Source: Myxococcales bacterium (lineage in GTDB: Bacteria; Myxococcota; Polyangia; Fen-1088). From it: 14,541 bases of DNA. The notes under the pieces are model-generated. The model did no database searches. It worked only from the letters and a program-made list of their open reading frames with translations, and was not told the origin of the DNA. The stretch is from assembly GCA_003155465.1 (NCBI GenBank), contig PMCR01000570.1:1-14541 (forward strand). Direction: 5' to 3'. Of the stretch, positions 1 to 7,042 are shown piece by piece (within the stretch, counting starts at the first letter, position 1; every line of letters starts with the position of its first letter). The translations under genes were made by a program, and so were the position numbers.

Positions 1-360
1 GAGCGCCAGGTGCGCAAGTGGAAGGAGAAGATTCGCACGCACAAGCCGCACGGCGGGCCCAGCTTCTCTATCCGTCAAGCGGTGATTTCGCCCGAGTCAT
101 TCGATCCCCAGCCAGGCGAGGACAGCGAGGTCGACAAGGCCAAGGCGATCGGGACGGCGGGCAAGGTGCACGTCGTGCGCGAGCGAACCGTCGAGGTTCG
201 CAACATGGCGGTCGAGGATGCTGCGATGCAACTCAACCTCATGGAAAAGGAGTTCTTGGTGTTCACGGATGTGGACAGCAAGACCATTTCGGTCATATAC
301 CGCCGCAAGGATGGCAACTACGGTCTCATCGAGACAGGAGCCTCTGCTCCCGGATCGTAG
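1..360 (+). CDS. hpf: Long-form ribosome hibernation promoting factor, C-terminal part (5' end outside window)
   Basis: Only the last 119 codons are in the window; the frame is open at base 1. Seen: a basic stretch (KWKEKIRTHKP) at the end of the N-terminal ribosome-binding domain, then a variable linker, then a compact C-terminal domain. That domain includes NMAVEDAAMQLNLMEKEFLV and ends in YRRKDGNYGLIE, the hallmark of the dimerisation domain of long-form HPF. Known for the family: HPF binds the 30S decoding region in stationary phase or starvation, and the C-terminal domain pairs two 70S ribosomes into an inactive 100S dimer. It is cytoplasmic. ptsN starts 34 nt downstream on the same strand. 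This order (rpoN, hpf, ptsN) is common in proteobacteria, so rpoN may lie just upstream, but that is inference. Confidence 0.95.
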   Translation, partial: ERQVRKWKEKIRTHKPHGGPSFSIRQAVISPESFDPQPGEDSEVDKAKAIGTAGKVHVVRERTVEVRNMAVEDAAMQLNLMEKEFLVFTDVDSKTISVIYRRKDGNYGLIETGASAPGS

Positions 361-385
361 AACCGGAAATAGCCCCCGGACATCC

Positions 386-389
386 GGAG
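386..389 (+). promoter_or_regulatory. Ribosome binding site of ptsN
   Basis: GGAG sits 5 nt before the ATG at 395. It selects that ATG over the longer in-frame extension reaching back into hpf, which would overlap hpf by more than 100 nt. Confidence 0.6.
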
Positions 390-394
390 CGCCG

Positions 395-856
395 ATGAAG
401 GTTGTGGATTTTCTTCACTCGAACTGCGTCATCCCGACGTTGCGGGGGACCAGCAAGAACGAAGTCCTCACCGAGATGGCGCAACACCTGGCCAAGGTGC
501 AGGCCGGGATCGATGCCGTGGCGCTGGGACGTGCTCTGCAAGAGCGCGAGCTTCTGGCCTCGACCGCCATCGGGGATGGCATCGCCATCCCGCATGGCAA
601 GCTGGACACGGTGGACAGCCTCATGGGTGTGCTGGGCCGCTCGGTTCCCGGGCTGGATTTCGATTCCATCGACGGCAAGCCCACCCATCTCGTGTTCATG
701 CTGGTGGCGCCCACGGCCTCGACCGGGGCTCACCTGAAGGCGCTGGCGCGCCTGTCGCGGCTGTTTCGCGACGCCGGTTTTCGCCAGCGACTGATTGAGG
801 CGCCCGATGGGGATGCAATGTTCAGGACCATCGAAGAAGAGGACGCCAAATATTGA
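395..856 (+). CDS. ptsN: PTS EIIA-Ntr (PtsN), nitrogen-regulatory phosphoacceptor
   Basis: 153 aa, the normal length for a single PTS_EIIA type 2 domain (fructose/Ntr class). The active-site motif is AIGDGIAIPHGKL, with the phosphoacceptor His at residue 67. The C-terminal half contains the conserved LVFMLVAP and HLKALARLSRLFRD segments. Known for the family: PtsN receives phosphate from HPr or NPr and acts as a regulatory output, for example on potassium transporters, sensor kinases or nitrogen/carbon balance, not as part of a sugar permease. It is cytoplasmic and soluble, with no membrane segment. Its stop codon overlaps the hprK start by 3 nt. The donor HPr and EI are encoded further down the same operon, so the full phosphorelay is locally encoded. 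Confidence 0.95.
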   Translation: MKVVDFLHSNCVIPTLRGTSKNEVLTEMAQHLAKVQAGIDAVALGRALQERELLASTAIGDGIAIPHGKLDTVDSLMGVLGRSVPGLDFDSIDGKPTHLVFMLVAPTASTGAHLKALARLSRLFRDAGFRQRLIEAPDGDAMFRTIEEEDAKY

Positions 857-1833
857 ACGACCCCACGGCGCTGTCATCCACTCTGACGGTGCGCTCTCTC
901 CTGAGCGAGAGTGCGGGGCTTAGACTAGTGCTGCTGGCGGGCGAGGCAGGGCTGGGCCGCCGCATCGCCGTCAACCGGGTGCAGAAACCGGGGCTCGCGT
1001 TGGCGGGCTTCGTGCGCCAGGTACAGCCCGAGCGGGTGCAGATCCTGGGAGCCACAGAATTGTCGTACCTGGCCAGCCTGCCGCCGCAAGAGGCGCGACA
1101 CGGCATCGAGACCTTCATGGCCATCGAGCCTGCCTGCATCATCATCACCAAGGGGCTCGATGTTCCGCCGGAGCTGTTCGACGCCGCAAATCGCCTGGGT
1201 GTGCCGCTGCTACGCACGCCGCTGCGCTCGTCGGCCGCGATCGAGGCCATCCAGTCCTTCATCGAGCGCGAGCTGGCGCCCTCGGCGAGCATCCACGGCG
1301 TGCTCATGGATGTCCTCGGCATTGGCGTGTTGCTCATGGGCAAGAGCGGCGTCGGCAAGTCAGAAGCGGCGCTGGAATTGGTCATGCGCGGGCACCGATT
1401 GGTGGCGGACGATTTGGTCGAGGTGCGCCGCACTTCGCACAACATCCTGGTGGGCTGGGCGGCTGAGCTGATCAAACACCACATGGAGGTGCGCGGGGTC
1501 GGCATCATCAACATCAAGGACATGTTCGGCGTGGCGGCGGTGCGCGACGAGAAGAAGATCGAGTTGGTGATCGAGCTGGTGCGCTGGGAGGAATGGGAAT
1601 CCGCTGACCGGATCGGGCTCGATGACCAGACGCATCTCATTCTCGACACGACGGTCCCGCTTCTGCGTGTTCCGGTGAGCCCGGGGCGCAATGTGAGCTC
1701 GCTGGTGGAGGTGGCGGCGCGCAACCGCCTGCTGCAGATGCGCGGTCACCATTCGGCGCGCGAGTTCCAGGAGAGACTGGACCAGGCCTTGGCCGATGCC
1801 CAGCAACGGCGCTTCCGCGACGACGTGGAGTGA
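853..1833 (+). CDS. hprK: HPr kinase/phosphorylase
   Basis: 326 aa, slightly longer than the usual 310-320. The N-terminal domain (about 1-140) has the family opening LTVRSLLSESAGLRLVLLAG. The catalytic domain carries His148, the P-loop GKSGVGKS (163-170), the acidic pair in HRLVADDLVEV (Asp186-187) and the HprK signature around MEVRGVGIINIKDMFG (211-226). It ends with VPVSPGRN (273-280) followed by an EVAARNRLL segment. Known role: a bifunctional enzyme that phosphorylates and dephosphorylates HPr on its regulatory serine. The start is TTG at 853, overlapping the ptsN TGA (TTGA), with AGAGGA about 10 nt upstream. No ATG gives a full-length domain, and the overlap suggests translational coupling. 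Its substrate, with the target Ser present, is encoded at 3237-3530. Confidence 0.95.
   Translation: MNDPTALSSTLTVRSLLSESAGLRLVLLAGEAGLGRRIAVNRVQKPGLALAGFVRQVQPERVQILGATELSYLASLPPQEARHGIETFMAIEPACIIITKGLDVPPELFDAANRLGVPLLRTPLRSSAAIEAIQSFIERELAPSASIHGVLMDVLGIGVLLMGKSGVGKSEAALELVMRGHRLVADDLVEVRRTSHNILVGWAAELIKHHMEVRGVGIINIKDMFGVAAVRDEKKIELVIELVRWEEWESADRIGLDDQTHLILDTTVPLLRVPVSPGRNVSSLVEVAARNRLLQMRGHHSAREFQERLDQALADAQQRRFRDDVE
1827..1830 (+). promoter_or_regulatory. Ribosome binding site of rapZ
   Basis: GGAG at the very end of hprK lies 6 nt before ATG 1837. An in-frame TTG directly before that ATG would have only 3 nt of spacing, so the ATG is preferred. Confidence 0.55.
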
Positions 1834-1836
1834 TTG

Positions 1837-2703
1837 ATGAAGCTTGTGGTCATCACCGGCGTTTCGGGCGCTGGCAAGAGCACAGCCAAGAGCGCCCTCG
1901 AAGACTTGGGCTTCTATTGCGTCGACAACCTGCCCATGACCCTCATGCCGCGCTTCATCGAGCTATTGGCCGGGCGGGAAGAGGTGATGCGCGCGGGGTT
2001 GGTGGTGGATGCGCGCAGCGGGGAGTTTCTCGCCGATTCCGGCCGCGTGCTATCCGACTTGCGGGCAGCGGGACATTCCATCGAGGTGCTTTTCCTGGAC
2101 GCGCCGGACGAGGTGCTGCTGCGGCGCTTTTCCGAGACCCGTCGCCGCCATCCCCTGTCGGGAACCGATATCCGCGCGGGGATTCACGCCGAGCGCATGC
2201 GCCTGGCGGCCCTTCGCCAAGAGGCCACGGCGGTCATCGACACGGCCGAACTCACGGTCCACGGGCTGCGCGCCATCGTTCTCGGCCGCCACGGCCGGGC
2301 TGAAGGCAATTTGTCGGTCACCATGGAGTCCTTCGGTTTCAAATACGGGCTACCCACCGAGGCCGATATCGTGCTCGATGTTCGCTTTCTGCCTAATCCT
2401 TTCTTTGTCGCCGCGCTTTCCTCGCTCTCGGGTGAGGACGAGAGCGTGCGCCGGTTCGTTCTCGACAACCCGGAGACGCAGATCTTCCTGGCAAAGGCCG
2501 AGGAACTGCTCGCGCTTTGCATTGCCGCGTTTGAACGCGAAGGCAAGACCTACGCCACGGTGGCGATCGGGTGCACGGGTGGCCACCATCGGTCGGTCGT
2601 GATCGCGGCCGAGCTGGCGCGTCGCCTGCAAGCCTTTCACGTAGAGGTCCGGCACCGGGATATCGGGAGGGGTCGCCCGGCGTCGCCAGAGGCGCGCAAG
2701 TAG
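1837..2703 (+). CDS. rapZ: RapZ/YvcJ-family nucleotide-binding protein (RNase adapter)
   Basis: 288 aa, close to the approximately 285 aa of the family. The N-terminal P-loop domain has GVSGAGKS (residues 8-15) and the family-specific FYCVDNLP (26-33), then a FLDAPDEVLLRRFSETRRRHPL segment. The C-terminal RapZ domain has IGCTGGHHRSV (Cys246) and ends with a basic tail rich in Arg and His. Known: in enterobacteria RapZ senses glucosamine-6-phosphate and presents the sRNA GlmZ to RNase E, controlling glmS. Gram-positive YvcJ binds nucleotides. Whether this organism has a GlmZ-like sRNA cannot be seen here. It starts 3 nt after the hprK stop. Its place between PTS genes is conserved in many proteobacteria. 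Confidence 0.93.
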   Translation: MKLVVITGVSGAGKSTAKSALEDLGFYCVDNLPMTLMPRFIELLAGREEVMRAGLVVDARSGEFLADSGRVLSDLRAAGHSIEVLFLDAPDEVLLRRFSETRRRHPLSGTDIRAGIHAERMRLAALRQEATAVIDTAELTVHGLRAIVLGRHGRAEGNLSVTMESFGFKYGLPTEADIVLDVRFLPNPFFVAALSSLSGEDESVRRFVLDNPETQIFLAKAEELLALCIAAFEREGKTYATVAIGCTGGHHRSVVIAAELARRLQAFHVEVRHRDIGRGRPASPEARK

Positions 2704-2758
2704 CGGAACAATCAAATGCACGAAGCCATGACAGAATCGCGTTCGCACCCAAACCGGG

Positions 2759-2764
2759 TAGAAT
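2759..2764 (+). promoter_or_regulatory. Possible internal -10 element before the EIIA-Man gene
   Basis: TAGAAT (5 of 6 to TATAAT) lies 12 nt before ATG 2777, in the only sizeable gap (73 nt) of the PTS operon. No convincing -35 is seen at 16-18 nt. It may give separate expression of the EIIA-HPr-EI block. Weak on its own. Confidence 0.3.
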
Positions 2765-2776
2765 GGATGGGCTAGC

Positions 2777-3235
2777 ATGTCTACGCAGCCGACCAGAACG
2801 CTCAAGCCGATGGTGGGCGTCGTGGTGGTCTCCCACGAGCAGGTGGCTTTCTCCATGCTGGAAGCGGCCCGCCGGGTGGTTGGCACCTTGCCCGGGGTCA
2901 CGGTGGCCTGCGCGTCAGCCGCCGACGACAGCGCGGCGATCACCCAGCGGGTCTCGCAGGCCTGCAGTGAGGTCGATGACGGTAACGGTGTGCTCATCAT
3001 GGTGGATGTCTATGGGTCGACGCCGTTTCACGTGGCCATGTCAATGCTGGATGGGACAGGTGCCGCCGAGGTGCTGTGCGGCGTGAACCTGCCCATGCTG
3101 CTCAAGCTGGCTACGCTCGATCGCACCCGCCTTTCGCCCGCGGATATGGCCCAGGAATTGTGCGAGTGTGGCCGTCGCTCGATCCGGATCGGCTCGGAGT
3201 TGACCGGCAAGATCACCGTGGGAGGGATACGCTGA
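2777..3235 (+). CDS. Mannose/fructose-family PTS EIIA domain protein
   Basis: 152 aa single-domain protein. The core MVGVVVVSHEQ places the predicted phospho-His at residue 20, after the first beta strand, as in the EIIA-Man fold. GVLIMVDVYGSTPFHVAMSM corresponds to the family motif usually written DxxGGTPxN. Known: EIIA-Man accepts phosphate from HPr; with EIIB/C/D it drives uptake, but standalone copies in Deltaproteobacteria are thought to be regulatory. No EIIB/C/D is present here. Odd: SHE replaces the usual THG/SHG, and GST..H replaces GGT..N. The start is not certain: ATG 2777 has a modest GGATGG upstream, while ATG 2810 would give a family-typical N-terminus without the first 11 residues. 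HPr begins 1 nt after the stop. Confidence 0.85.
   Translation: MSTQPTRTLKPMVGVVVVSHEQVAFSMLEAARRVVGTLPGVTVACASAADDSAAITQRVSQACSEVDDGNGVLIMVDVYGSTPFHVAMSMLDGTGAAEVLCGVNLPMLLKLATLDRTRLSPADMAQELCECGRRSIRIGSELTGKITVGGIR
3221..3226 (+). promoter_or_regulatory. Ribosome binding site of HPr
   Basis: GGAGGG lies 10 nt before GTG 3237 and supports this non-ATG start. Confidence 0.6.
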
Positions 3236-3236
3236 C

Positions 3237-3530
3237 GTGGGGGACGGTCGCCAGGTACAGCGCTCGGTCAAAATACGCAACCGTCTGGGCATGCACGCGC
3301 GCGCCGCGGTCAGGTTCGTGCAGCTCGCCAACCACTTTGAGTCCGACGTGGACGTTCTCAAAGACGGCGCGCAGGTCAATGGGAAGAGCATCATGGGTCT
3401 GCTCACCCTGGTGGCGGGCTGGGGCACCGAGGTGACCGTCATGGCCAGCGGAGTAGACTCGCAGCAGGCAGTGGACGCGCTGGCGGCGCTGGTGAGCGAC
3501 GGTTTCGGTGAAGGGGTGGCGGATGCTTAG
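3237..3530 (+). CDS. ptsH: Phosphocarrier protein HPr
   Basis: 97 aa with a GTG start, about 9 residues longer at the N-terminus than the classical 85-88 aa HPr. The active-site motif is NRLGMHARAAVRFVQLA, with the EI-phosphorylated His at residue 20 (His15 in E. coli). The regulatory-site motif is VNGKSIMGLLTL, with Ser51 equivalent to Ser46, the HprK target. Both sites are intact, so this HPr can serve both the PEP-dependent relay and ATP-dependent regulation by HprK. Its gene is sandwiched between EIIA (1-nt gap) and EI (8-nt overlap). An alternative name is NPr/PtsO, but the adjacent EI and HprK favour a shared general HPr. Cytoplasmic. Confidence 0.95.
   Translation: MGDGRQVQRSVKIRNRLGMHARAAVRFVQLANHFESDVDVLKDGAQVNGKSIMGLLTLVAGWGTEVTVMASGVDSQQAVDALAALVSDGFGEGVADA
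3511..3516 (+). promoter_or_regulatory. Ribosome binding site of ptsI
   Basis: AAGGGG inside the end of the HPr gene lies 6 nt before ATG 3523. It selects that ATG over the upstream in-frame GTG at 3508. Confidence 0.55.
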
Positions 3531-5277
3531 GCTGGCCGGCGTGGGCGCCTCCCCGGGCATTGCGATGGGGGTGGCCCATTTCCTGGGCGGCCGCGTGGAG
3601 GTGCAAGAGCGCCGCATTTTCACCGACGAGGTGGCCAACGAAGTGCGCCGCTTCGAAGATGCCATCGGCCGCAGCGACACGCAGTTGCGGCGCATCCAGC
3701 AGCAGATTGCCGAGCAGGAAGGTGACGGTCAGGAGTACCGTATCCTCGAAGCGCATCGGATGATGCTGGCCGATGTGCACTTGGTCGAGGAGACGCGGCG
3801 GATCATCAGCTCCGACCAGGTGTCGGCCGAATGGGCGTTGCGGCGGGCGTTGGACCAGATCCAGGCGGTGTTCGCGCGCATCGAGGATGCCTATTTCCGT
3901 GAGCGGCGCAGCGACATCGACATGATCGGTGAGCGCATCTTGCGCAACCTGATGGGCATGACCCCACCTGGGCACGAGGGTGTGCCCAAGGGTGCGGTGG
4001 TGTTTGCCCACGATCTCTCGCCGGCCGACGTGACCCAACTGGGACGCGCGGGCGTCAGCGGCTTTTTCACGGAGGGCGGCGGCAAGACCTCTCACGCGGC
4101 TCTGGTGGCGCGTGCGCTGGGCTTGCCTCTTGTCGCAGGCGTGCAGGGGTTCATCAAGCACATCCGCACCGGGATGACCGTGATCGTGGACGGCGCTCGC
4201 GGCGAGGTGATCCTGGAGCCCGACTCCGAAGTGCAGGGCCGCTTCGCTGACCGGGCCGCGCGTGATTTGGTGCAGACCGAACGCCTGGCCCGGGCGCGTG
4301 AGGCGCCCGCCATCTCACTTGATGGTGAACGCGTGCACCTTTGTGCCAACGTGGAGCTCTTGGAAGAAGTGCCCATCTCGGTCGAGCTGGGCGCGGATGG
4401 GATCGGGCTGTTTCGCACCGAGTTCCTGTATCTGGAACGGAGCACCCTGCCCACCGAGGAGGAGCAGTACCAGCATGCGCTGGCTGCCCTGCGGGCCATG
4501 AGTGGCCGCGACGTCTGCTTTCGTACCTTGGATTTGGGCGGTGACAAGCTGCCGACCTCGGTGCGCATCCCGGCGGGGAACAATCCCGCGCTTGGCCTGC
4601 GCTCGATTCGATATTCGCTGTGGCGGCGCGACGTGTTCAAGTTGCAGCTGCGCGCTTTCTATCGCGCTGCCTCGGTGGGCCCGTTGCGCATCATGTTTCC
4701 CCTGATTTCCGGCGTGGCCGAGCTGCGCACGGTACGTGAATTGTGCTCCGGGGTTTGCGCAGAACTCCAGCGCGACGGACTGGAGCACAATCCAGAGGTT
4801 CCACTCGGCGTGATGATCGAGACACCCAGCGCGGCGGTCATTGCCGACCTGTTGGTCGAGGAGTGCGATTTCCTTTCCATCGGCACCAACGACCTGATCC
4901 AGTATGCCCTGGCGGCGGACCGCCAGGACGAGCACGTGGGCTACCTGTACCACCCGCTGCACCCGGCGATCCTACGCCTGGTCAAAATGGTGACAGGGGC
5001 GGCCAAACGCGCCGGCAAGCAGGTATCGATGTGCGGGGACATGGCCGGCGATCCGCGTTTCTGCTGGGTGCTGCTCGGGCTCGGGCTGCGCTCTTTCTCG
5101 ATGGCGCCGCGCCAGATACCGGTCGTCAAGTCCATCGTTCGCGCCACGCGCATCTCCTCTGCGGAGAAGCTGACCGAGGAGATCTTGGGGTTGCGCACCG
5201 AGGACGAGGTGGAGGAGTTGGTCAACCGTGTGATGAAAGAGCGCTTCCCGATCGAGTTCACCGAAGAGACGTCGTAG
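3523..5277 (+). CDS. ptsI: Phosphoenolpyruvate-protein phosphotransferase (PTS Enzyme I)
   Basis: 584 aa, a typical length. The N-terminus LAGVGASPGIAMG matches the EI start. The phosphohistidine domain has GGGKTSHAALVARALGLP, with His191 as phosphoacceptor (His189 in E. coli). The PEP-binding TIM-barrel domain has LFRTEFLYLERSTLPTEEEQ, TLDLGGDKLP, NPALGLRSIR, a SIGTNDLIQYALAADRQDE block and the catalytic Cys504 in VSMCGDMAGDP. There is no GAF domain, so this is the sugar-type EI rather than the longer EI-Ntr (PtsP). Role: takes phosphate from PEP and passes it to HPr, which passes it to the EIIA proteins. It overlaps the HPr gene by 8 nt and is the last gene of the operon. No clear intrinsic terminator follows. 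Confidence 0.96.
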   Translation: MLRLAGVGASPGIAMGVAHFLGGRVEVQERRIFTDEVANEVRRFEDAIGRSDTQLRRIQQQIAEQEGDGQEYRILEAHRMMLADVHLVEETRRIISSDQVSAEWALRRALDQIQAVFARIEDAYFRERRSDIDMIGERILRNLMGMTPPGHEGVPKGAVVFAHDLSPADVTQLGRAGVSGFFTEGGGKTSHAALVARALGLPLVAGVQGFIKHIRTGMTVIVDGARGEVILEPDSEVQGRFADRAARDLVQTERLARAREAPAISLDGERVHLCANVELLEEVPISVELGADGIGLFRTEFLYLERSTLPTEEEQYQHALAALRAMSGRDVCFRTLDLGGDKLPTSVRIPAGNNPALGLRSIRYSLWRRDVFKLQLRAFYRAASVGPLRIMFPLISGVAELRTVRELCSGVCAELQRDGLEHNPEVPLGVMIETPSAAVIADLLVEECDFLSIGTNDLIQYALAADRQDEHVGYLYHPLHPAILRLVKMVTGAAKRAGKQVSMCGDMAGDPRFCWVLLGLGLRSFSMAPRQIPVVKSIVRATRISSAEKLTEEILGLRTEDEVEELVNRVMKERFPIEFTEETS

Positions 5278-5349
5278 GGCACTAGCATGGCGCTCTCGGC
5301 ACGTGCTGGCGATGGCGTCAGTCTCCGGTCGGGAGTCTTGCCCGCGTGT

Positions 5350-5367
5350 CTGTGATTTTGGTCACAG
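5350..5367. promoter_or_regulatory. CRP/FNR-family type operator, perfect TGTGA-N6-TCACA
   Basis: CTGTGA and TCACAG form perfect 6-bp arms around TTTTGG. The core is the full E. coli CRP half-site pair with correct spacing. It lies in the only intergenic space before the lipoprotein gene. If the -10-like TACACT at 5407-5412 is real, the operator centre (5358.5) is about 60 bp upstream of transcription start, the class I activator position. It is unlikely to be a terminator: no T run follows and the stem is short. Confidence 0.6.
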
Positions 5368-5406
5368 TTGGATCGCGTTGCCATCGCAAGCCAGCCGTTC
5401 TTCCGC

Positions 5407-5412
5407 TACACT
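5407..5412 (+). promoter_or_regulatory. Possible -10 element of the lipoprotein/TonB receptor operon
   Basis: TACACT matches TATAAT at 4 of 6. The base block at -35 (TCGCAA, 5384-5389) is a poor match, as expected of an activator-dependent promoter. Predicted transcription start is near 5419 with a leader of about 13 nt before ATG 5432. Confidence 0.35.
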
Positions 5413-5431
5413 GCACGCCATCGGCTGTTCA

Positions 5432-7042
5432 ATGTCGCCCGCTCGCTTTGCGTCGCTTGTTGCCCTCTTGGTCGCTGCCGGTTGCCTGCAGCCCGGGTCT
5501 TTGCCCGAGGGACAGAAGCTGCTCTCCGGCCGCGATATTGGCGACCTCGGTTTCGTCTTGATCGACGGGGCTCCCTGGGTGTCGTTCAGTCTGCGCAAGG
5601 CCCCGGCCACCCCGACCAAGGGCGCGGTGTCGGACCTGTGGATCTCGTCGTGGGACGGGACGCAGCAGCGGCAGGTGGTCGCCGACCGTTCGGGCAATTG
5701 GGGTGCGCCTGGGGCTGGCGGATCGTTGTTCGTCATGGTCGACGAACAGCAGGTCACCGGCGGGGGCGCTGATGGGGGGAGGCCGGAACCTGTCGGCACT
5801 TTGGTGCGCGTTGATTCGCAGTTTCAGCCCAACGTAAGATTCGAGAACGTATCCAATTTTTCGCTCAACTACCAATACGACAACCGCCTGCTCTACCGCG
5901 AGGTTACCCCGGATGGTCCCCCGGGCTTGTTCTTGTGGGATGGCCATGACCGGCGCCGCCTGGGGGACGTGCCCTACGGCAGCCTGCTTGGGATGGAGGT
6001 CGCGGACAGCGGCACGGCCTACTTCGTGCTGGGTAGCAATCGGGTCTTGAGTCGACTCGGCAAGCTGAGCGACGACCAACGAGACCTGCACGGCTGCGTC
6101 AGCCGTTTTCTCATCCGTTGGGACGAGAAATACGCCGCGCTTTCCCTCTCGGAGGCAGGCACGACCACGACCGTGGTGCTCGACGTCGAGTCAGGCAAGG
6201 AGATACCGCTGGCTCGTCCCAATCCCTGTTGTTGGATCGGGTTCGCGAACCCGGACCTGTTCACCTACTCGCAAAGCGCGAGCGGCGATGTGCCCGCTGA
6301 GTATCACACCCTTGATCTGACGACCGGCACGGACACCGGCCTGGTCCTGCCGGCCCCGCTGGTCGACTTCGCGGGATCCATCGATCGACCGGGGGTCGAC
6401 GAGGTCCTGTATCTCGACAGCCAGTACCACAGCGTGTTCTTCGGCAAGAATGACCGCCGCATACTTCGACCCGTGCCGGTGCCCATGCTGAACCCCATAT
6501 TTTCACCCGACGGCCGGTATCTCATCTACGTGGACCCGCAGCCGACCACCGAGGTCGATCCGGATCCACACGGGCCGCTGATGGTGCTGGATTCAGATTT
6601 CGTCAGTCCACCCCGCCCGATTTCGACTCCGGGCATGACGGTCAGGGGAGGCAAGTACTTCTTCATCGACGGTCCCAGCACCGATGGCGGCGTCAGCCAC
6701 ATCTTGGTCTTCTGGTCCAATATTGTGCGCTCCTCGGCTGACCTCTACTTCGCCAATCATGAGACCGGCGAGTTGAAGGTGGTGGCCAATGCCATCGGAA
6801 ACGTGACCGTGGACTCGCAGCGGATTTTCGGGACGGTCCGCGTGTCAGGTCAGGACGGGGTGGGCGACCTGGTCGTGCAGGACGTACAGGACAGCGTCGG
6901 CCGCACCATGGCGCACGCGGTGACCGAGGCCACGCAGTGGTCTGGCCTGGTCGCGTACGTGGTGCGGGGCCGCGCGCTTTCCGACCATGACGGCCTGTGG
7001 TGCACGACCCTGGCGCCACCTGGCCAGGACGGGGGCCAGTAG
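5432..7042 (+). CDS. Lipoprotein with beta-propeller-like (PD40/WD40-like) repeats, function unknown
   Basis: 536 aa from ATG 5432. The N-terminus gives a lipoprotein signal with lipobox AAGC and lipidated Cys18. No other start places a signal peptide at the end of the protein. The mature part is beta-rich, with recurring short blocks such as LWISSWDGTQQRQVV, GLFLWDGHDRRRLG and PIFSPDGRYLIYVDP (about residue 353-368). The last is the PD40 signature seen in TolB-like propellers. A Cys-Cys pair occurs in NPCCWIGF. Such propellers usually bind proteins or ligands at the membrane surface; I do not recognise a specific family. No Shine-Dalgarno is evident. Its 3' end overlaps the TonB receptor gene by 56 nt, or ends 1 nt before it if the later receptor start is used, so the two are co-transcribed. 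A CRP-type site lies upstream. Confidence 0.8.
   Translation: MSPARFASLVALLVAAGCLQPGSLPEGQKLLSGRDIGDLGFVLIDGAPWVSFSLRKAPATPTKGAVSDLWISSWDGTQQRQVVADRSGNWGAPGAGGSLFVMVDEQQVTGGGADGGRPEPVGTLVRVDSQFQPNVRFENVSNFSLNYQYDNRLLYREVTPDGPPGLFLWDGHDRRRLGDVPYGSLLGMEVADSGTAYFVLGSNRVLSRLGKLSDDQRDLHGCVSRFLIRWDEKYAALSLSEAGTTTTVVLDVESGKEIPLARPNPCCWIGFANPDLFTYSQSASGDVPAEYHTLDLTTGTDTGLVLPAPLVDFAGSIDRPGVDEVLYLDSQYHSVFFGKNDRRILRPVPVPMLNPIFSPDGRYLIYVDPQPTTEVDPDPHGPLMVLDSDFVSPPRPISTPGMTVRGGKYFFIDGPSTDGGVSHILVFWSNIVRSSADLYFANHETGELKVVANAIGNVTVDSQRIFGTVRVSGQDGVGDLVVQDVQDSVGRTMAHAVTEATQWSGLVAYVVRGRALSDHDGLWCTTLAPPGQDGGQ

Noticed and set aside
5278..5345. Possible terminator after ptsI (CTCC/GGAG stem near 5330)
   Set aside because: Only four base pairs and no T run; not enough to call.
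5303..5431. Upstream GTG start for the propeller lipoprotein
   Set aside because: It would place the lipobox about 60 residues inside the protein and read through the CRP-type operator.
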